Positions 12,497-25,091 of a DNA stretch of 64,000 nt are shown here, in pieces. The DNA lies in the NCBI RefSeq assembly GCF_027580225.2, contig NC_073340.2, positions 19,972,001-20,036,000 on the forward strand. The letters run 5' to 3'. A program made the position numbers and the translations under genes. Origin of the DNA: Misgurnus anguillicaudatus (lineage: Eukaryota > Chordata > Actinopteri > Cypriniformes > Cobitidae). The notes under the pieces were generated by a model. It was not told where the DNA came from and did not search any database. It was given only the letters and a program-made list of their open reading frames with translations. Within the stretch, counting starts at the first letter, position 1. The number at the start of each line of letters is the position of its first letter.

Positions 12497-12712
12497 CACT
12501 CTCAGAAATAAGGTTCAAGAAGGTACAAAAGTTGTCACAGGGGCGGTACCTTTATAAAAAGACTACTTTTATACCCAAAAGGTGCATATTGGTACCTCAA
12601 AGGTACACACTGGTACATAAGAGGTACATACTGGTACATCAAAGGTACATATCTGTACCGTTTTAAAAGGTACCGTCCTAGTGACAACCTTTGTATCTTT
12701 TTTCTGAAAGTG
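12497..12712. mobile_element. TA-flanked MITE with internal ggtacat minisatellite
   Basis: Ends CACTCTCAGAAATAAGGTTC and (inverted) CACTTTCAGAAAAAAGATAC, flanked by TA on both sides (12495-12496 and 12713-12714), as expected of Tc1/mariner-type mobilisation. The interior has several degenerate 'aaaggtacatactggtac' units at about 12540-12670. The element lies just beyond the odad2 3' end. Confidence 0.8.
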
Positions 12713-12811
12713 TACCTGCTATATATGAGTTTGTTGTATCCATGCTAAAAACCAATTCAGTAAGGCCAAAGTGTAAAACATTTGCATGTACACACTTTGG
12801 AGTAGACAGCA

Positions 12812-12899
12812 TTTATTGTTTCTGCATTTATTGAGATCAAATATAAATAAACACCCATATGTCAATAATTTTATGCTTTGAGGAGTTGATGCATTTATT
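12812..12899 (-). terminator. candidate poly(A) signals of odad2
   Basis: Read on the minus strand, AATAAA occurs at 12899-12894, 12832-12827 and 12817-12812, about 130-220 bases past the odad2 stop codon. The first is the best candidate because of its distance. Cleavage sites cannot be placed from sequence alone; AATAAA is common in AT-rich DNA. Confidence 0.45.
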
Positions 12900-13032
12900 A
12901 AGGTTGGGTGGGGCAATGGTTGGAGTGGGTAGTATAGAATAGTAAAGAATTTGGTGGATAACTGTTTTGTGGTTGAGGGAACAGAAACCGATTCAGAGCA
13001 AGATTATTGCCTGATTTCCTTCTGGTCACTTT

Positions 13033-13146
13033 TTACCCATATTTAGCTTTCTCGTTGGCTAGTGCCAAGTGCCGAATGTTGGCCACACAGCTGGCCGCCG
13101 CCTCCTGCAGAACCTCATCCGTGGATCCGATCATGACGAGCAGGAG
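13033..13146 (-). CDS. odad2: odad2 (armc4) terminal exon with stop codon
   Basis: Last coding exon, 114 nt: 37 codons plus TAA. It is too short for a simple ORF scan. The protein reads [20 protein letters not shown], then [17 protein letters not shown] and stop. It joins the previous exon in phase 0 as ...[15 protein letters not shown]. The acceptor is ctcaccag. The ending QEAAAxCxxNIRxLALAxEKAxY is the conserved ODAD2 C-terminus as I remember it. It lies 17.4 kb downstream of the preceding exon across an intron packed with transposons, so the tail of the protein depends on accurate removal of a very long, repeat-rich intron. Confidence 0.93.
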   Translation of the reverse strand, partial: LLLVMIGSTDEVLQEAAASCVANIRHLALANEKAKYG

Positions 13147-14091
13147 CTGGTGAGGGAAAGGAACATGTGAGGATCATAACAATCTAATGTTCGAAACGTT
13201 GCCAAACATTCTCCTTTCATTACTAGACAGAACGAAACCACATAGCTACAATAACAGTCATTCACGAAGGTCTCTTACAGCAGTACTTTCCCGGGGTTTG
13301 AAGGAGACATCTAATCTGTTATTAAGCTATAAATGCGACTGTTTGCACATTGCAGACATTTGCCAGAGGACTTTACAGGGTCAGAGGCTGCCAAGGCCCG
13401 CTGCCTACTGAATGGCAGCCGCACTACGGCAGCTTATTAATTCACATATCGGTCTGTTTGTGTGTTTAGGTGTATTTATGTGTTTCAGTGGATTCCTGGG
13501 AGTATGAGTGTGGCTTTGTGCCCAATATTTGTAAGAATACCTGTAAGACCATAAGAGAGGGAAAGCAGGGGAAGAAAGTGGTACAGAATGTATGTGTTGG
13601 TCTGTATACTGGCTTATTTGTGTTTTATACTGCAGTGAATAGGTTTGGTATTTGTGTATGGGTTTATGTAAGTTAAAAATCCAGTTGGGTTGCAAGATAT
13701 ACAAAAAATATTGAAATGGTTTGCAACAACTAAACTATTTTATTACATTATACATTATGTTTTAATCAAAGTTTAAAGGAAAACGCCACAATTTTCATAT
13801 ATTTTACTCTGTTCTTACCTTAACTTACATACATACATATCTTTATTCAATGTGTGCACATAATCTTTGTACAGTGCGTTGTGAATGTGTTAGCATTTAG
13901 CCTAGCCCCATTGATTCCTTAGGATCCAAACAGGGATGAACCCAGAAGCCACCAAACACCTCCATGCCTTCCCCACTCAAAGACTGTTACATGAGTAGTC
14001 AAACAAGGAAGCATGGTGGCACAAAACAAAAAGTGGCGATTTTTTAAGCGGATAAAAATGGGAACTATATTGTATGGCAGATGAGCACTTA

Positions 14092-14815
14092 TGGCGCTTT
14101 TCCATTGCATAGTACCACGGTTTGGGTCGGGTCAACTTACTTTTCTGAGCTTTTCCACTGGGTGCAGTACATAGTACCCGATATTTTTTTAGTATTACCT
14201 CTGTCGGCGTTCCAAGCGACCCGAGCTGATACCAAAACATGACGCAAAAACACTGTAGATTACTGATTGGTCTGAGAGAATCATCACTACCAGCGTCATC
14301 GCTATAATGTAAAAGATTAGCTTTACCTTCATGCTAGCTTGCACTGTCTTGAGTAAACATGTTGTCATCTGTGCTCTAATTTAAGTTCCCAAACTCCCTT
14401 TTAGCGATGAAAAACATCCACAGGTTGAGAATCAGAGACACCATAACAGTTTTTTCCAGACTTTTAGTTTGTGGCGGAACATTTGCGACACGTACGTTCG
14501 CATGCTTAAATGTATTTGTATAGAAACTGTCATGTGAGACAAAGGTAGTGATAAACGCGATGTGCAAACATCTATTGGTGTTGGTCAATTTTCATTTTGT
14601 GGCGGACTGAGAAATAAATAAATGTATTGGAATGACGCTCTCACTTGTATGATGTCACAGCAGTAGGCATTGCAAATATAAAGAAACGCCTATAATCCCT
14701 CCCACTCTGAAGTGTTACTAAACTCAATGGAAAAGCTAACCAAGCCAAAGTGAGGCGAGCTGACCCGACCTGACCCAAACCAAACCGTGGGGTACTATGC
14801 GATGGAAAAGCACCA
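14092..14815. mobile_element. PIF/Harbinger-like MITE flanked by TTA
   Basis: A 724-bp element with ends TGGCGCTTTTCCATTGCATA and (inverted) TGGTGCTTTTCCATCGCATA, flanked by TTA at 14089-14091 and 14816-14818. It is inserted in an older fish repeat that starts near 13773 (ggaaaacgccacaattttca) and appears to resume after 14818. Located in the last odad2 intron. Confidence 0.82.
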
Positions 14816-14967
14816 TTAGTTTGCAGCACTTCCACCTCGACGCGCAGTAACATCATCACGCCTGACTACTCCCTCTCGCTCAATTTCCATAACATTTGTT
14901 ATTTTGGACAATGTATTTGTTACAGAGTTCAATTTAGCAACTATCCAAGACTAGTGATGGGGACGAG

Positions 14968-15735
14968 ACCGCCTATGCTGAGTCCAAGTCAAGACCGAGT
15001 CTTTGAAGGGTCAAGACCAAGTCCGTTGGTTTTCAAATACAGTTGAGTCCGAATCAAGACCGAGTGTTTGAAGGGTCGAGACTGAGTCGAGGCCGAGTCC
15101 ATTGGTTTTTAAATACAGTCGAGTCCGAGTCAAGACCGAGTCTTTGAAGGGTCGAGACCAAGTCCGTTGGTTTTCAAATACAGTCGAGTCCGAGTCAAGA
15201 CAGAGTGTTTGAAGGGTCGAGACTGAGTCAAGGCCGAGTCCGTTGGTTTTTAAATACAGTCGAGTCCGAGTCAAGACCGAGTGTTTGAAGGGTCGAGACC
15301 AAGTCCGTTGGTTTTCAAATACAGTCGAGTCCGAGTCAAGACCGAGTGTTTGAAGGGTCGAGACCGAGTCGAGGTTGAGTCCGTTGGTTTTTAAATAGTC
15401 GAGTCCGAGTCAAGACCGAGTCTTTGAAGGGTCGAGACCAAGTCCGTTGGTTTTCAAATACAGTCGAGTCCGAGTCAAGACCGAGTGTTTGAAGGGTCGA
15501 GACCGAGTCGAGGTTGAGTCCGTTGGTTTTTAAATACAGTCGAGTCCGAGTCAAGACCGAGTCTTTGAAGGGTCGAGACCAAGTCCGTTGGTTTTCAAAT
15601 ACAGTCGAGTCCGAGTCAAGACAGAGTGTTTGAAGGGTCTAAACCAAGTCGAGGTTGAGTCCGTTGGTTTTTAAATACAGTCGAGTCCGGGTCAAGACCG
15701 AGTGTTTGAGCAAGCAAGTCTGAGTCGAGACAGAG
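14968..15735 (+). repeat. minisatellite of alternating 65- and 76-bp units
   Basis: Tandem units share cgagtccgagtcaagaccga, then 'gt(c/g)tttgaagggtcgaga' and 'gtccgttggttttcaaatac'. Two forms alternate: a 65-bp form and a 76-bp form with an extra 11-bp 'gagtcgaggtt'-like insert, giving a higher-order period of about 141 bp. A single related copy lies at the other end of the host hAT (17412-17475), so the array grew from the element's own sub-terminal sequence. ORFs reading TRTRLYLKTNGL on the minus strand are by-products. Confidence 0.9.
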
Positions 15736-15799
15736 TCGAGACTTAGACCATAAAAACATGTCAGGTTTTATATTCATGATTTAATATCACCCCAGTTAA

Positions 15800-17109
15800 A
15801 GGTGCAATTTGTAAGATATTTGCAGTAAAATCTCCAAAAACCACTAGGCCAGTGTTATATATTTTGTCCAGCTGATTACTATCAATATCTGTAATGTTTT
15901 CAACTATTTGTAAATCGTGAGAAAATTTCCTTTCAAAACATTGACACGGGGCAGTGCAGTCTCCTGTCAATGACGTTAATATCCATGTGACCCTTTGTCA
16001 CCGCCTTTACTGACGTAACCCACATGACCACACTGGTCGAGCTCGAAAAAATAAAATGGCGGCCAAGGAAGCGGCTGGAGCACAAATTTAGTGAAAATAA
16101 ACGTATATTTTCACTTTTTAAGCATTTTAATTTCATTTCTAGCGAGAAATTAGTATTGTAGTTTTCAAATATGTGATTAGTTATCACAAAGGCGCTCTCT
16201 GTTCATATTTCAAACACGCTGCCTTTGAAGTGCGTCAGAGAGCCTTTCTCTGAGCGGCCTTCAGGCCTCCGAGTCCGAAGTCATGTCCTCATGAGGCAGC
16301 GAGGCCACAAGTCCTCACAGTCCTCACTGCCTTGAGTTTTTGGACGCAGCCAGTGTTGTGGACAAATGCGGAACTATGCGCTTGCTTATGGACTTATGGA
16401 TATCTCTGTACCGTCTGCCGCTGGTTGTGTCAGCTCCTGTAAGCGTACGGGCCAACCAAACGACCCAAGAAAAGTTTGGAACAAAACGAGGGAGGATCAA
16501 TTTGGTGTTGCATTATCTGGATAGAGAGAGCTTCACGACAACATTTAACTAGACCGAGATTCTGATCCTGCTTGTGTTTTACGCGATGGGTGAGTTGTTT
16601 TGATTCGTAACCCTTCAGAAAATGTATGCTATTATATTGATCACATTAGTGTGTAGACTGTAATCAGCGCGTCTTCCCGCGGACGATATGCACATCAAAA
16701 GGTATTGTACAGCAATATAAATGGTCATTTTAAGACACTTCACAATAAGATTTGTACTGTCAATACATTATGTGAAAAATCATTGTAGATTGTAAGTTGG
16801 AAACTTAATTCTGAGCTGTGTTTACCATCGAATTTGGACTAATACTGTAATATCAATATGACTAACAATTTCGTTTTGAACATCACATATAAACTTACAT
16901 AATGAAATAAACTAAGTCATCAAATGTTACATTTATAAGACTTGATTACCTTATCCATCAACGTGATTTCTCGTTCTCGTCTGATTGATGGCTAAAGTTA
17001 AAGACTACAAATCCCATAATTCCACGCTGCTTCAGAGCGTCAGTAAACAACATCATTTTTTTTGTTTGATCTGGCGCCATCTTTCGGCGCATAAATACAA
17101 ATTGTATCT
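15800..17109. mobile_element. TTAA-flanked element nested in the hAT-like element
   Basis: Ends AGGTGCAATTTGTAAGATAT and (inverted) AGATACAATTTGTATTTATG, flanked by TTAA at 15796-15799 and 17110-17113. It is 1,310 bp long with no transposase ORF. The left end matches a fish repeat I recognise ('aaaaaccactaggccagtgt'). Confidence 0.72.
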
Positions 17110-17516
17110 TTAATAATCAACAGCCCTACAGACTAAGCTAGATTGGGAATTGTTTAGAGGAGCCGTCTTAACGTCTTAATATTGACTATGCTTTTACTGT
17201 CATTAAAAAAATCTGTACCACTTGTATCATCTTCTACCTATTTTTCTAGAGATAAATAAATGGCTCTGATGGCATCTTTGCATTCAATGTCATTTTCAAA
17301 TAATGCCTGTCAACATTGCATTTTATTATAATTGTTATGTGTTGTGTGTTTTTTTATATGAACACTAAAAAAATCTCGAGGACTCGGCCTGAAATTACGT
17401 GTCCTCCTCCCACTGTGGTCCGAGACAGAGTCAAGACCGAGTCTTTGAAGGAACAAGTCCGAGACGAGTCCGAGAAAGCAGAAACCGGTCTCGAGTACTA
17501 CATCACTAGCCAAGAC

Positions 17517-19980
17517 CATTAAACAAACACAGACCGGAAGTTAAGTTCCGTCGAGATGCGTAACTGCGATAAAACATGTACGTCCGATGAAACCGTCTAT
17601 CAGTTTTAAAATAAATTTAATTACAACGTAAATGTATTTTGCAAATATATATATAAAATGTCCAAGACGTAACAGCAGGCTAAAAGGCAACATCTACCCC
17701 AGGCGTAATCCGCAGCGGCAGAACCCTGTGACTGTGGTAGAGCTCGATCTTAGCGGGGTAACTGACTAAATATTTGGCCGTATACTAAACCTAACTCCTC
17801 ACCACATGGCCTGTCCCCACCCTCCCTCAGAGCAAAGGTCATATCAGATCCCTCCATTTCAACTTTGTATAACCCGTCTCTTTTGATCCGAGCTTTCAAC
17901 ACCAAGCTTCCTAATTTTAAAAGAGACCACTTTACAGAACCACTCCGGCTACAGAAAATAATATATTGAAACCTTTTTCTTTTATTGTGCAATGAGTTAG
18001 TTATTATACTGTCACACGAAGTGAACATAAGAGGTAGTGTTTGTGCCAAAATGCCACACTGTGGTTACGTTATACAGCGTGGTATAATACTGCTGTCTTT
18101 CCCGAGGGAGGACGAGAAACAGGCGGGTAGATAGAGAGAGAAAGAGGGAGCATGGGTTTAGGATCAGTGGTAAACTAGAATCTAAATAAACAAACTGTGG
18201 GTAAACATTCTGTGTTCCCCACTGCAGTACCATAGGGGGTCTTTCATTGGGTCTGTACCAAAACATTTAGGCTACTAACTCTCTGTTTTACTTAACTGAG
18301 AAGACTCTACACACAAAAAGCCCTCGAGAGTTGGTCCAGAAGAAGGATATCTGTTGTTTAACCTTTGCAAAATACATGAATAAATTATCTGTTCAGTCTG
18401 ATTCAGCATTTTAGGGACTTTATTATGGAAAGTCTGTTTGAAACTGTCTCCTGGATGTACTGCAAGCTTTGCATGACTATATTAGACAAAATTTGGGCTT
18501 TAAACATCTTTTTTTACAGATACAAACACAACCCAAAGTTTAGGCGGACAACACTAAGCCAAAGAACAGAGAAGCACGACATTCCCAGAATTCCCTGCTT
18601 AAAAGTTAAATAGTGAAGAATAAACACATGGAAAGACTAATATTCTATCCACAGCATTCCTGGATTAAACTGACATACACAAAAAAGCTGGAAAAACAAC
18701 ACAATCTATGTCTGTTTCGATACCATCACTTCTCTTCTGAGCTTTTATTTGTGAAAAACCGGTTCCAGATTCCTTGCAAAAGTTAAGGAGCCTCCCTTCA
18801 GCACATGAATGTATCGGTTATCATGTTCAGCTGGATTTCCATATTGGCTGTTTTTAAAATAGAATCCAAAACACCTCGAAAAAGCAAACGGATGCAAACG
18901 CGGGGCTGCAGCAACATGCCAGCACGTTCAGACAAGCTGCTTTTGTGAGCAGTCGGAGGATGCCCGCGACAGGGTCAGCCACCGTTTGCCAGAGCTCATA
19001 GAGTGTTATTCAGCCGTGGCCAAACAGGGGCTCCTAGGGCCTGGAGCGGAGCCTTAGATAAGCACAGCTCTCTGTGTCTACCCCAACCCCTCTCAGCTCT
19101 CCCAGCTGGTTCCTGAACAGACTATAATAGCCCACTTGTTAAATACTCCCAAACCTCAGTAACATGATAACTCGACTCATGTTTGAAAAATGAATAAGAG
19201 GTACTAAGGCTTCTGTCTCGTACGCTCCAAAGGCGAGGATCCTGACCTCAAGGAAGGTAGAGCAAAAACATGTTTTCCCAGGGTCCTCTTACAGCGCAAG
19301 CACACGTCCGTAAGTTCTCACACATGTACGCGCGCTTGCACACACATGCCGTGTCACGCATGTAGGTGTTGCGGTGTTAAGTGTAACAGCGGTAAGCTGC
19401 CGTTTCCTCAAGAGTGAGGTTTAAATCTCAGTGAAAGCCACCCGCCTCTCCTTGTTCTCATGTTCTGTGCTTATTCTTTTAAATTACGAACATTGCCGCA
19501 GTTTCCTTTCCCATCTTTACAATTTTCTTGATTGACTAGGCGGTTTCAGAGGTGTTGGGCATTGAGAGTCGACTGCAAAGTAAGGAGTTTATTCCACTTA
19601 TGAGAATTCAGTCCACTCAGGGGCATGACACTGAACTAAAACTAAAAATATTTTCATTACCTAGCTTGGCAAACTAATGCACATGCCAGAATAACCTCAA
19701 CAGAAACACTCAAATGTTTTGAATATATAGTCACCAAAAAGATTCTGATTTATTCAGTCAATCTTTCATTATGCTGGTATGTGTCTGTAGCTGTTTTTTA
19801 AGGTCTCACAATCACTCTCTCAATTTTCTGTAAACATGCATAAAGAGAAATTTTGCTGAGGCAAGTATGTTTGTCATTTTAAAACCCTCTTACAGACTTC
19901 TCTCTACAAATTCTCTCTAAAAATTTCAAATGCAAAAACTGCTAAATGCCATCTCCATCAAAAATAATAAAATAATACTG
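17517..19980. other. intronic stretch without recognised feature
   Basis: Largely unique-looking sequence in the last odad2 intron. No exon or transposon boundary recognised. The part 18880-19130 is less AT-rich than its surroundings. Confidence 0.5.
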
Positions 19981-20098
19981 ACCAAATGCTCTCTGCATTA
20001 TACGTTTGTCAAATACTTTTCCTTCAAGTCCACTTAATCCCGGCCTCAGGCCATTCAGAAATACTGGTTTGTTTGCAGAATGAATCTGAGTGCACGGA
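19981..20098 (+). repeat. dispersed repeat, copy c
   Basis: Shares 'caagtccacttaatcccggc' and 'attcagaaatactggtttgt' with the copies at 266 and 33783. Confidence 0.7.
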
Positions 20099-20553
20099 TG
20101 ATGAATTGGATGAACAATGCCATGCACGTACATCAAGAGTTTTTTTGACCTGGTTAACCAAATACATTAGGATATTTACTGAATTTTTGAGCTTTTTAAC
20201 TCTTTCCTCGCCAGTATTTTTTAGAAGTTTTATAAGTTGGGTAAGTGGGTCACCTAGTGGGTAATAGCAGAATATGGATTACCTTAAAAACTCGTCATTG
20301 GCAGGGAACGGTTTTCTCTAGGAAAGAGTTCACTTTATTCAGAAAAGGGCAGTTTACATTTCACATCTAAAACCGCACGGAAAATGTAACCGCGGCACTT
20401 TCCTCCTTTTCAACGTGCTTGCCGATGCCGCATTCAGAAAAGTTAAAGTATTTGCAACTGGCTGCAACACTCTCTATTTGAGCTTGCTTGTCGTGTGTGG
20501 CGCGTCTACATTTAAAACAACGTATTTGCAGACGCAAAAGATGCAAAATGTAA

Positions 20554-20932
20554 TGTGGCATTCACACCAGCTGGGGTAGATGCGGCAAAAACACGCTATT
20601 GAACATTTTGAGTTTACTCGCTTCATTCACCATTAAAAGCCGCGCATGAAATTCTAGTTATTCGAGAAATTCACACGGAAATTCGCGTCAAGGGAGGGGG
20701 GCTTCTGCGACTCCACTCGCTCCCTATAATCACGTCACTACTAGAGCAAGCTCCTGATTGGTTAACGCGGCGCAACTATCCGCCAAAGTTCAGATTTTTC
20801 AACTCGCATGTTTCTCGCGACAACGCTCAATTGCACGTTCCGCCCGCTCCACACCATGCGTTCCGCCCCATTCGGACCATGCCATTCGTGGGACCGCCCC
20901 GTAGGATGCCTATTCGCATCTTTGCATTCACT
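20554..20932 (-). mobile_element. diverged Harbinger-like MITE copy (inverted)
   Basis: Reverse complement relates to the MITE at 5859-6214: shared words include 'ggcatcctacgg', 'cgagttgaaaaatctgaact', 'ttaaccaatcagga' and 'tagtagtgacgtgatta'. The terminal 'ttcacaccagctggggtaga' corresponds to the other copy's 'tttacaccagccgcggtaga'. It is longer in its GC-rich part. Target duplication unclear. Confidence 0.75.
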
Positions 20933-20935
20933 TAA

Positions 20936-21310
20936 AGGGGGGGTTCAATGGTATTTCATGCCTTCTGACTTATTAACGCAGTTATAGAGTTGTTAAACGT
21001 AGGCAAAGTGTCAAAAAAGCAGTTGGGCGTTTTACAGAGTATTTCTGTGCCGAATGCACTTCGCCAGGGTTTGTACAAGTTTCTGAAAGTTTGTTTTCTA
21101 TTAGTTTTTTCAGGGGTTTCTATACGTGTCTCTTCTCTTTATGGGAACTTCCCACGGAAAACCCCGCCCAATTTCAAAACTCAACAATGGCACGAAAGAA
21201 GAAGTGTGTTTTTGGATGTAAGGAGAAGAAAGCCAGCCTTATGGAAACAATGGATATAGTTTATTATCCGGGGTAGCAGCGGAGTTTTGCGTGTGTGTTT
21301 GATGCCCTGG
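20936..21310 (+). repeat. unclassified transposon-like fragment with short basic ORF
   Basis: Begins 'aaagggggggttcaatggta' and contains an ATG-initiated reading frame MARKKKCVFGCKEKKASLME near 21187 that stops at 21276. The close Cys pair after a basic start recalls the N-terminus of zinc-binding transposon proteins, but it is only about 29 codons long and no further domain follows. Probably a repeat remnant, not a gene. Confidence 0.4.
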
Positions 21311-24300
21311 ATTTTATTGAAAAGTCTCAACTGGGTCATGAGTTGCATGTGGTAAGTAAGACTTCTGTCTTATGTTGGAAATAGGCGCGTGCATATTACA
21401 TAAATGACACGAACATGTAGTGAATCATAAGTTAAACAGTGTTGTATTGTTGCATGACTCGTACTCGCTCCTCCCACGGTATAACTCCTCCTTCTTCGTA
21501 ATTTCGTACGTTATCAAAAAGAATCCGTAAAGCTAATCTTTCTTTTATAAATCTGATTAAACTAAAGACTCTTCGGAGACATAAAGGATGTAATACTACT
21601 CTATAGGTACTCCAGATTAACATCAGAAATGCAGAAACAGCGTGTGTTATGTGAGTGTGAATGCCACCTAAACTGCCTCAAAGACAGTCAAACACCAATA
21701 AAAAGAGGAAAGTGACATTTGTGAAAATAAGGCATTTGAATTATTGACTAATAACCTTTTTTTTATTGTCAATTAATGTGAATTACTAAACCTAAACATA
21801 AGAGTCTGATAAAAATGCTCATTTACAAGAAAACACGTCAGAGTCTTGCATCTGAGTTCTTTAAATACACCCAAGATATTCTGCATTCCTCACCTCAACT
21901 GAAACAAAGGGTCAAGTCATGCTGTTTCAATACATAAAACGCGCTAAACCTCAGACACATGCTACTGTACTCAGATCAGAGAGCCCAGCTGAGGCGGCAT
22001 TCTGAACAGCTTGAGTGTGTACATGAACATCATCTGCTTGCCATATCCACGCCAGCTTCAACCTGCTACACAAGAGCATGACTAAAAAGAAACGTATGGA
22101 ATATTTTGCAGTTCAAACCTTGTTTTATATGTTTCTTCGCCTGCTTGTACAGTACATCCCTCCATATCTCGTGCACATTTTAAATATTGTCTCTATTTAC
22201 ATAAGCAGGACAGATTGAAGCAAACAGAAATCTCACAGTCCATAAATACACACTCTGAGCCCCCAAAACATACCAGGATCTGGCAACCTGCACCGACTGG
22301 AATCCTCTCTGATGAAAATGGCTGATAATTACAGTTCGTATTTTGTAATTTGTCTCGCAAAGGTATTTTTGCCTATGAAAGGAGTTCTTTAATAGAAAAA
22401 TCTGGCTAAAGCTGTCTGCAAGGATTTATGGCTTCAACAAGCAATCTGCAAATCTGCGGCAGTGCTGGAGGGTGTGAGGCTGGATGAATAGACTTTCTGA
22501 GCATCAGATGAAATGAAACACATCCGAACGAGAGCTGTGAGATACTGAGCGTAGATGTCAAATCAAATGAAGTGTGCACCAATTCTCAAGGAACCATACT
22601 GGTGAATACAGATGATACAGTACACAGGCCTGTATCTACTTTAACACACACATATACTGTACAGTATTGTGAACCCCAAAGAAATGATGCTCTCTCTTTT
22701 ATAGAGATCGAGAATGGCAGCCTTAGCCATTTTAGTGCCCAGCGGACTGAATGATTCTTTTATTTACACGTGTAAAAACACAAGCGTCTGTTTTTTCGAG
22801 GTGTAATACACTCGTAAAGTTATAAAAGGTTTTTGTTTCATTCTCAGCTTTCGCTCATAACCATTTTAAAATGTTCTTTCCTATTTTATGAATTATTCAA
22901 ACGGAATATTAAAAGTTGGTGTCTGCGTTTAAACAAATTGTGTATAGACGAGGCAAAAATGGGTGCAAAGATTGGTCTCTAATGCATTTTCCAGTGTAAA
23001 ATACTTTTGTCTCAATGCTTAATTTCCTCTGCTAAAGCGCGAGGGACTGAGTTCTACACCATTAACAACGTCAGGCAGGAAAGTTACAGACAGAACATAC
23101 GTCTGAAAGGGCACAGCATGCAGAGAGAGAGAGAGAGAGAAAAAGAGAGAGAAAGAGAGAGAGACATTAACGCTTTAAGCTGCTGGGTGTACAAGAGCTT
23201 TTAACTCTGAAATACTGTTGCAATAATAGCAAGAGGCAGTCTTGAGTTTTACACCCCTTCATAAATTAAACTACAGTGCAGACATGGTTCCCCGATAAAC
23301 TGTCTCTCGAAACCCATTTTCAACATTAGGAAATATTGCTTTAACACATCCACCATCACAATCGTCTGTATATCATATTTTAAATGTACAGCGGGGTCAC
23401 TCATACTTCTTTCCTCGAGGTTATTCAGGTGGAGGCCACAAATATGTCAGCTAGACTGAATCATAAATAGCTGCTTGGTAAGAAAACATCGATTACAGTC
23501 AGATTAAAAATGTAATAATAACATGCACACTCCTGAAAACATGGTTTTACACAGACAAACGTGTCCAGTTTTTGTTGTCGCTTAAAGCAGGCTGAAAAAC
23601 ACTGTGCTTAACAACTTTTGCAAATTGGACATTACTCTTTTGGAACACCCAATGTTCAGTCCAGCCTCCAATTATGGGCTGAGCTGAACCACATTCACTG
23701 CACCAGCACGTCAGGCTACAACACACCATTAAAGGAACATGGGAAAAAATATTTGGCTGCAACACGACAACCGCTCTCATAATTTATATCCAGTTGTTAT
23801 TGGGGGCGTGGGGGACACTTTTTCACTGTATGTACGGGCATTCAAACTGTTTTCTCATGTGAAAATCTTATTAAGAAAGTGAGATCAAATGTGGTTGAAT
23901 TTGCATATTGGCAAAACAAGTTTATTTTTCCAAATTAGATTACAATGTGCAAGGTCTGTACGCCACACATCGTTTAATTGGTTTTGAGAACAATGGTGGC
24001 ATCAGGTACAGAGCATATTGGGTCTAGATTTATCTTAGTACAAAAGGTATTATCACTTAAACAGCTATTCAAACGAAAGAAAGTCTGATTGCTTATTTAG
24101 GCTATAAAAGGCTATAAACCTCTCGGATTTGGAATGGGCTTTTCTGTAGAGGTATATGATAAGCTCTATGATAAGAATCTAGTTTTGTTTGAGCTGTTAG
24201 TCTATATCTGTCATGCGATATGAATTGTTTTTTTTAATTCAGATTTCATTTATGATTAGCAGAGAACGGTTTGCCCCAAATAACCTAGTACAGCTAACAC

Positions 24301-24394
24301 AAATCCTACATGACACCTAAAGTAACACATAAATACATTTAGTTACTTACAACTTGAGCAACTATTACAGAAAGTTTTAAAGACTATGTAAAAT
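21311..24394. other. intronic stretch, few features
   Basis: Contains a fragment of the dispersed repeat at 21802-21856 ('agagtctgataaaaatgctc') and a (GA)n-rich tract at 23121-23164. Otherwise no exon, RNA gene or transposon end recognised. Confidence 0.5.
23121..23164 (+). repeat. (GA)n microsatellite
   Basis: Run of GA dinucleotides interrupted twice by AAA, within odad2 intron sequence. Confidence 0.93.
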
Positions 24395-24395
24395 C

Positions 24396-24470
24396 TGTTC
24401 CTGTAGCTGAACTGGTAGAGCTTTAAATGTCAAAATCATGGTTCAAACATTGGGAACACACATACGTGAA
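24396..24470 (+). repeat. tRNA-derived SINE head, decayed
   Basis: The string 'tgtagctgaactggtagagc' resembles a pol III A box region and 'catggttcaaacattgggaa' a B box region, followed by 'cacacatac' as in cyprinid tRNA-derived SINEs. The 3' tail is not evident. Confidence 0.55.
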
Positions 24471-24724
24471 AAGTGAAGTGATTTAATGACCAATGTACAG
24501 TATGGCTACCCATAATGTGACCTCTGCATTTAAAGGTACACTCCACTTTTTTGAAAATAGGCAAATTTTCCAGTTCCCCTAGAGTTAAACATTTGATTTT
24601 TACCGTTTTGGAATCAATTCAGCTGATCTCCGGGTCTGGCGGTACCACTTTTAGCATAGCTTAGCAGAATCCATTGAATCTGATTAGACCATTAGCATCG
24701 TGTTTGGATATTTTTCCTATTTAA

Positions 24725-25000
24725 AGCAACACTATGTAGTTTCCATGTAAAAATGACTTACAGCTCCCCCATGTGGTTGAAAAGCGCAACAGTGCCTGGT
24801 ATCAGACACTCTTCTGCAGGCAGTGGGAGGGGCGGGGCTGTGTGCTCTACCCTCCACCGCCACTTTCAGAGTGTGCTTGTAGCAGCTAGGAGGCTGCTTA
24901 GGTTGCAGCAACTGTACAATTTGTCCAGTTAAAAGTTGTTCTATCACTGAAATAATTTTAGAGAGATTATTTAAAGATAAAAAAACTACATAGTGTTGCT
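24725..25000. mobile_element. TTAA-flanked (piggyBac-type) MITE
   Basis: A 276-bp element with ends AGCAACACTATGTAGTTTCC and (inverted) AGCAACACTATGTAGTTTTT, flanked by TTAA at 24721-24724 and 25001-25004. Inserted in the older repeat starting at 24531. Confidence 0.9.
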
Positions 25001-25091
25001 TTAAAACTTGACTCTTCTGTAGTTACATCATGTACTAAGATCGACGGAAAATTAAAAGTTTTTTATTTTCTAGGCAGATATGGCTAGGAAC

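Larger units (their letters stand above)
14952..17508. mobile_element. non-autonomous hAT-like element, 2.56 kb
   Basis: Terminal inverted repeat TAGTGATG...CATCACTA, with target copies TCCAAGAC (14944-14951) and GCCAAGAC (17509-17516), an 8-bp duplication with one mismatch as expected of hAT elements. Sub-terminal sequence on both sides contains 'gagtcaagaccgagtctttgaag'. The left part is expanded into a minisatellite (14968-15735), and a TTAA element (15800-17109) sits inside. No transposase remains. Confidence 0.8.

Noticed and set aside
17316..17522. Pair of fully overlapping 68/69-codon ORFs on opposite strands
   Set aside because: Lies over the sub-terminal repeat of the hAT-like element; no domain.
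21187..21276. Short ORF MARKKKCVFGCK..., considered as a zinc-finger (THAP-like) protein start
   Set aside because: Only about 29 codons with a single Cys pair and no following domain; more likely the remnant of a transposon.
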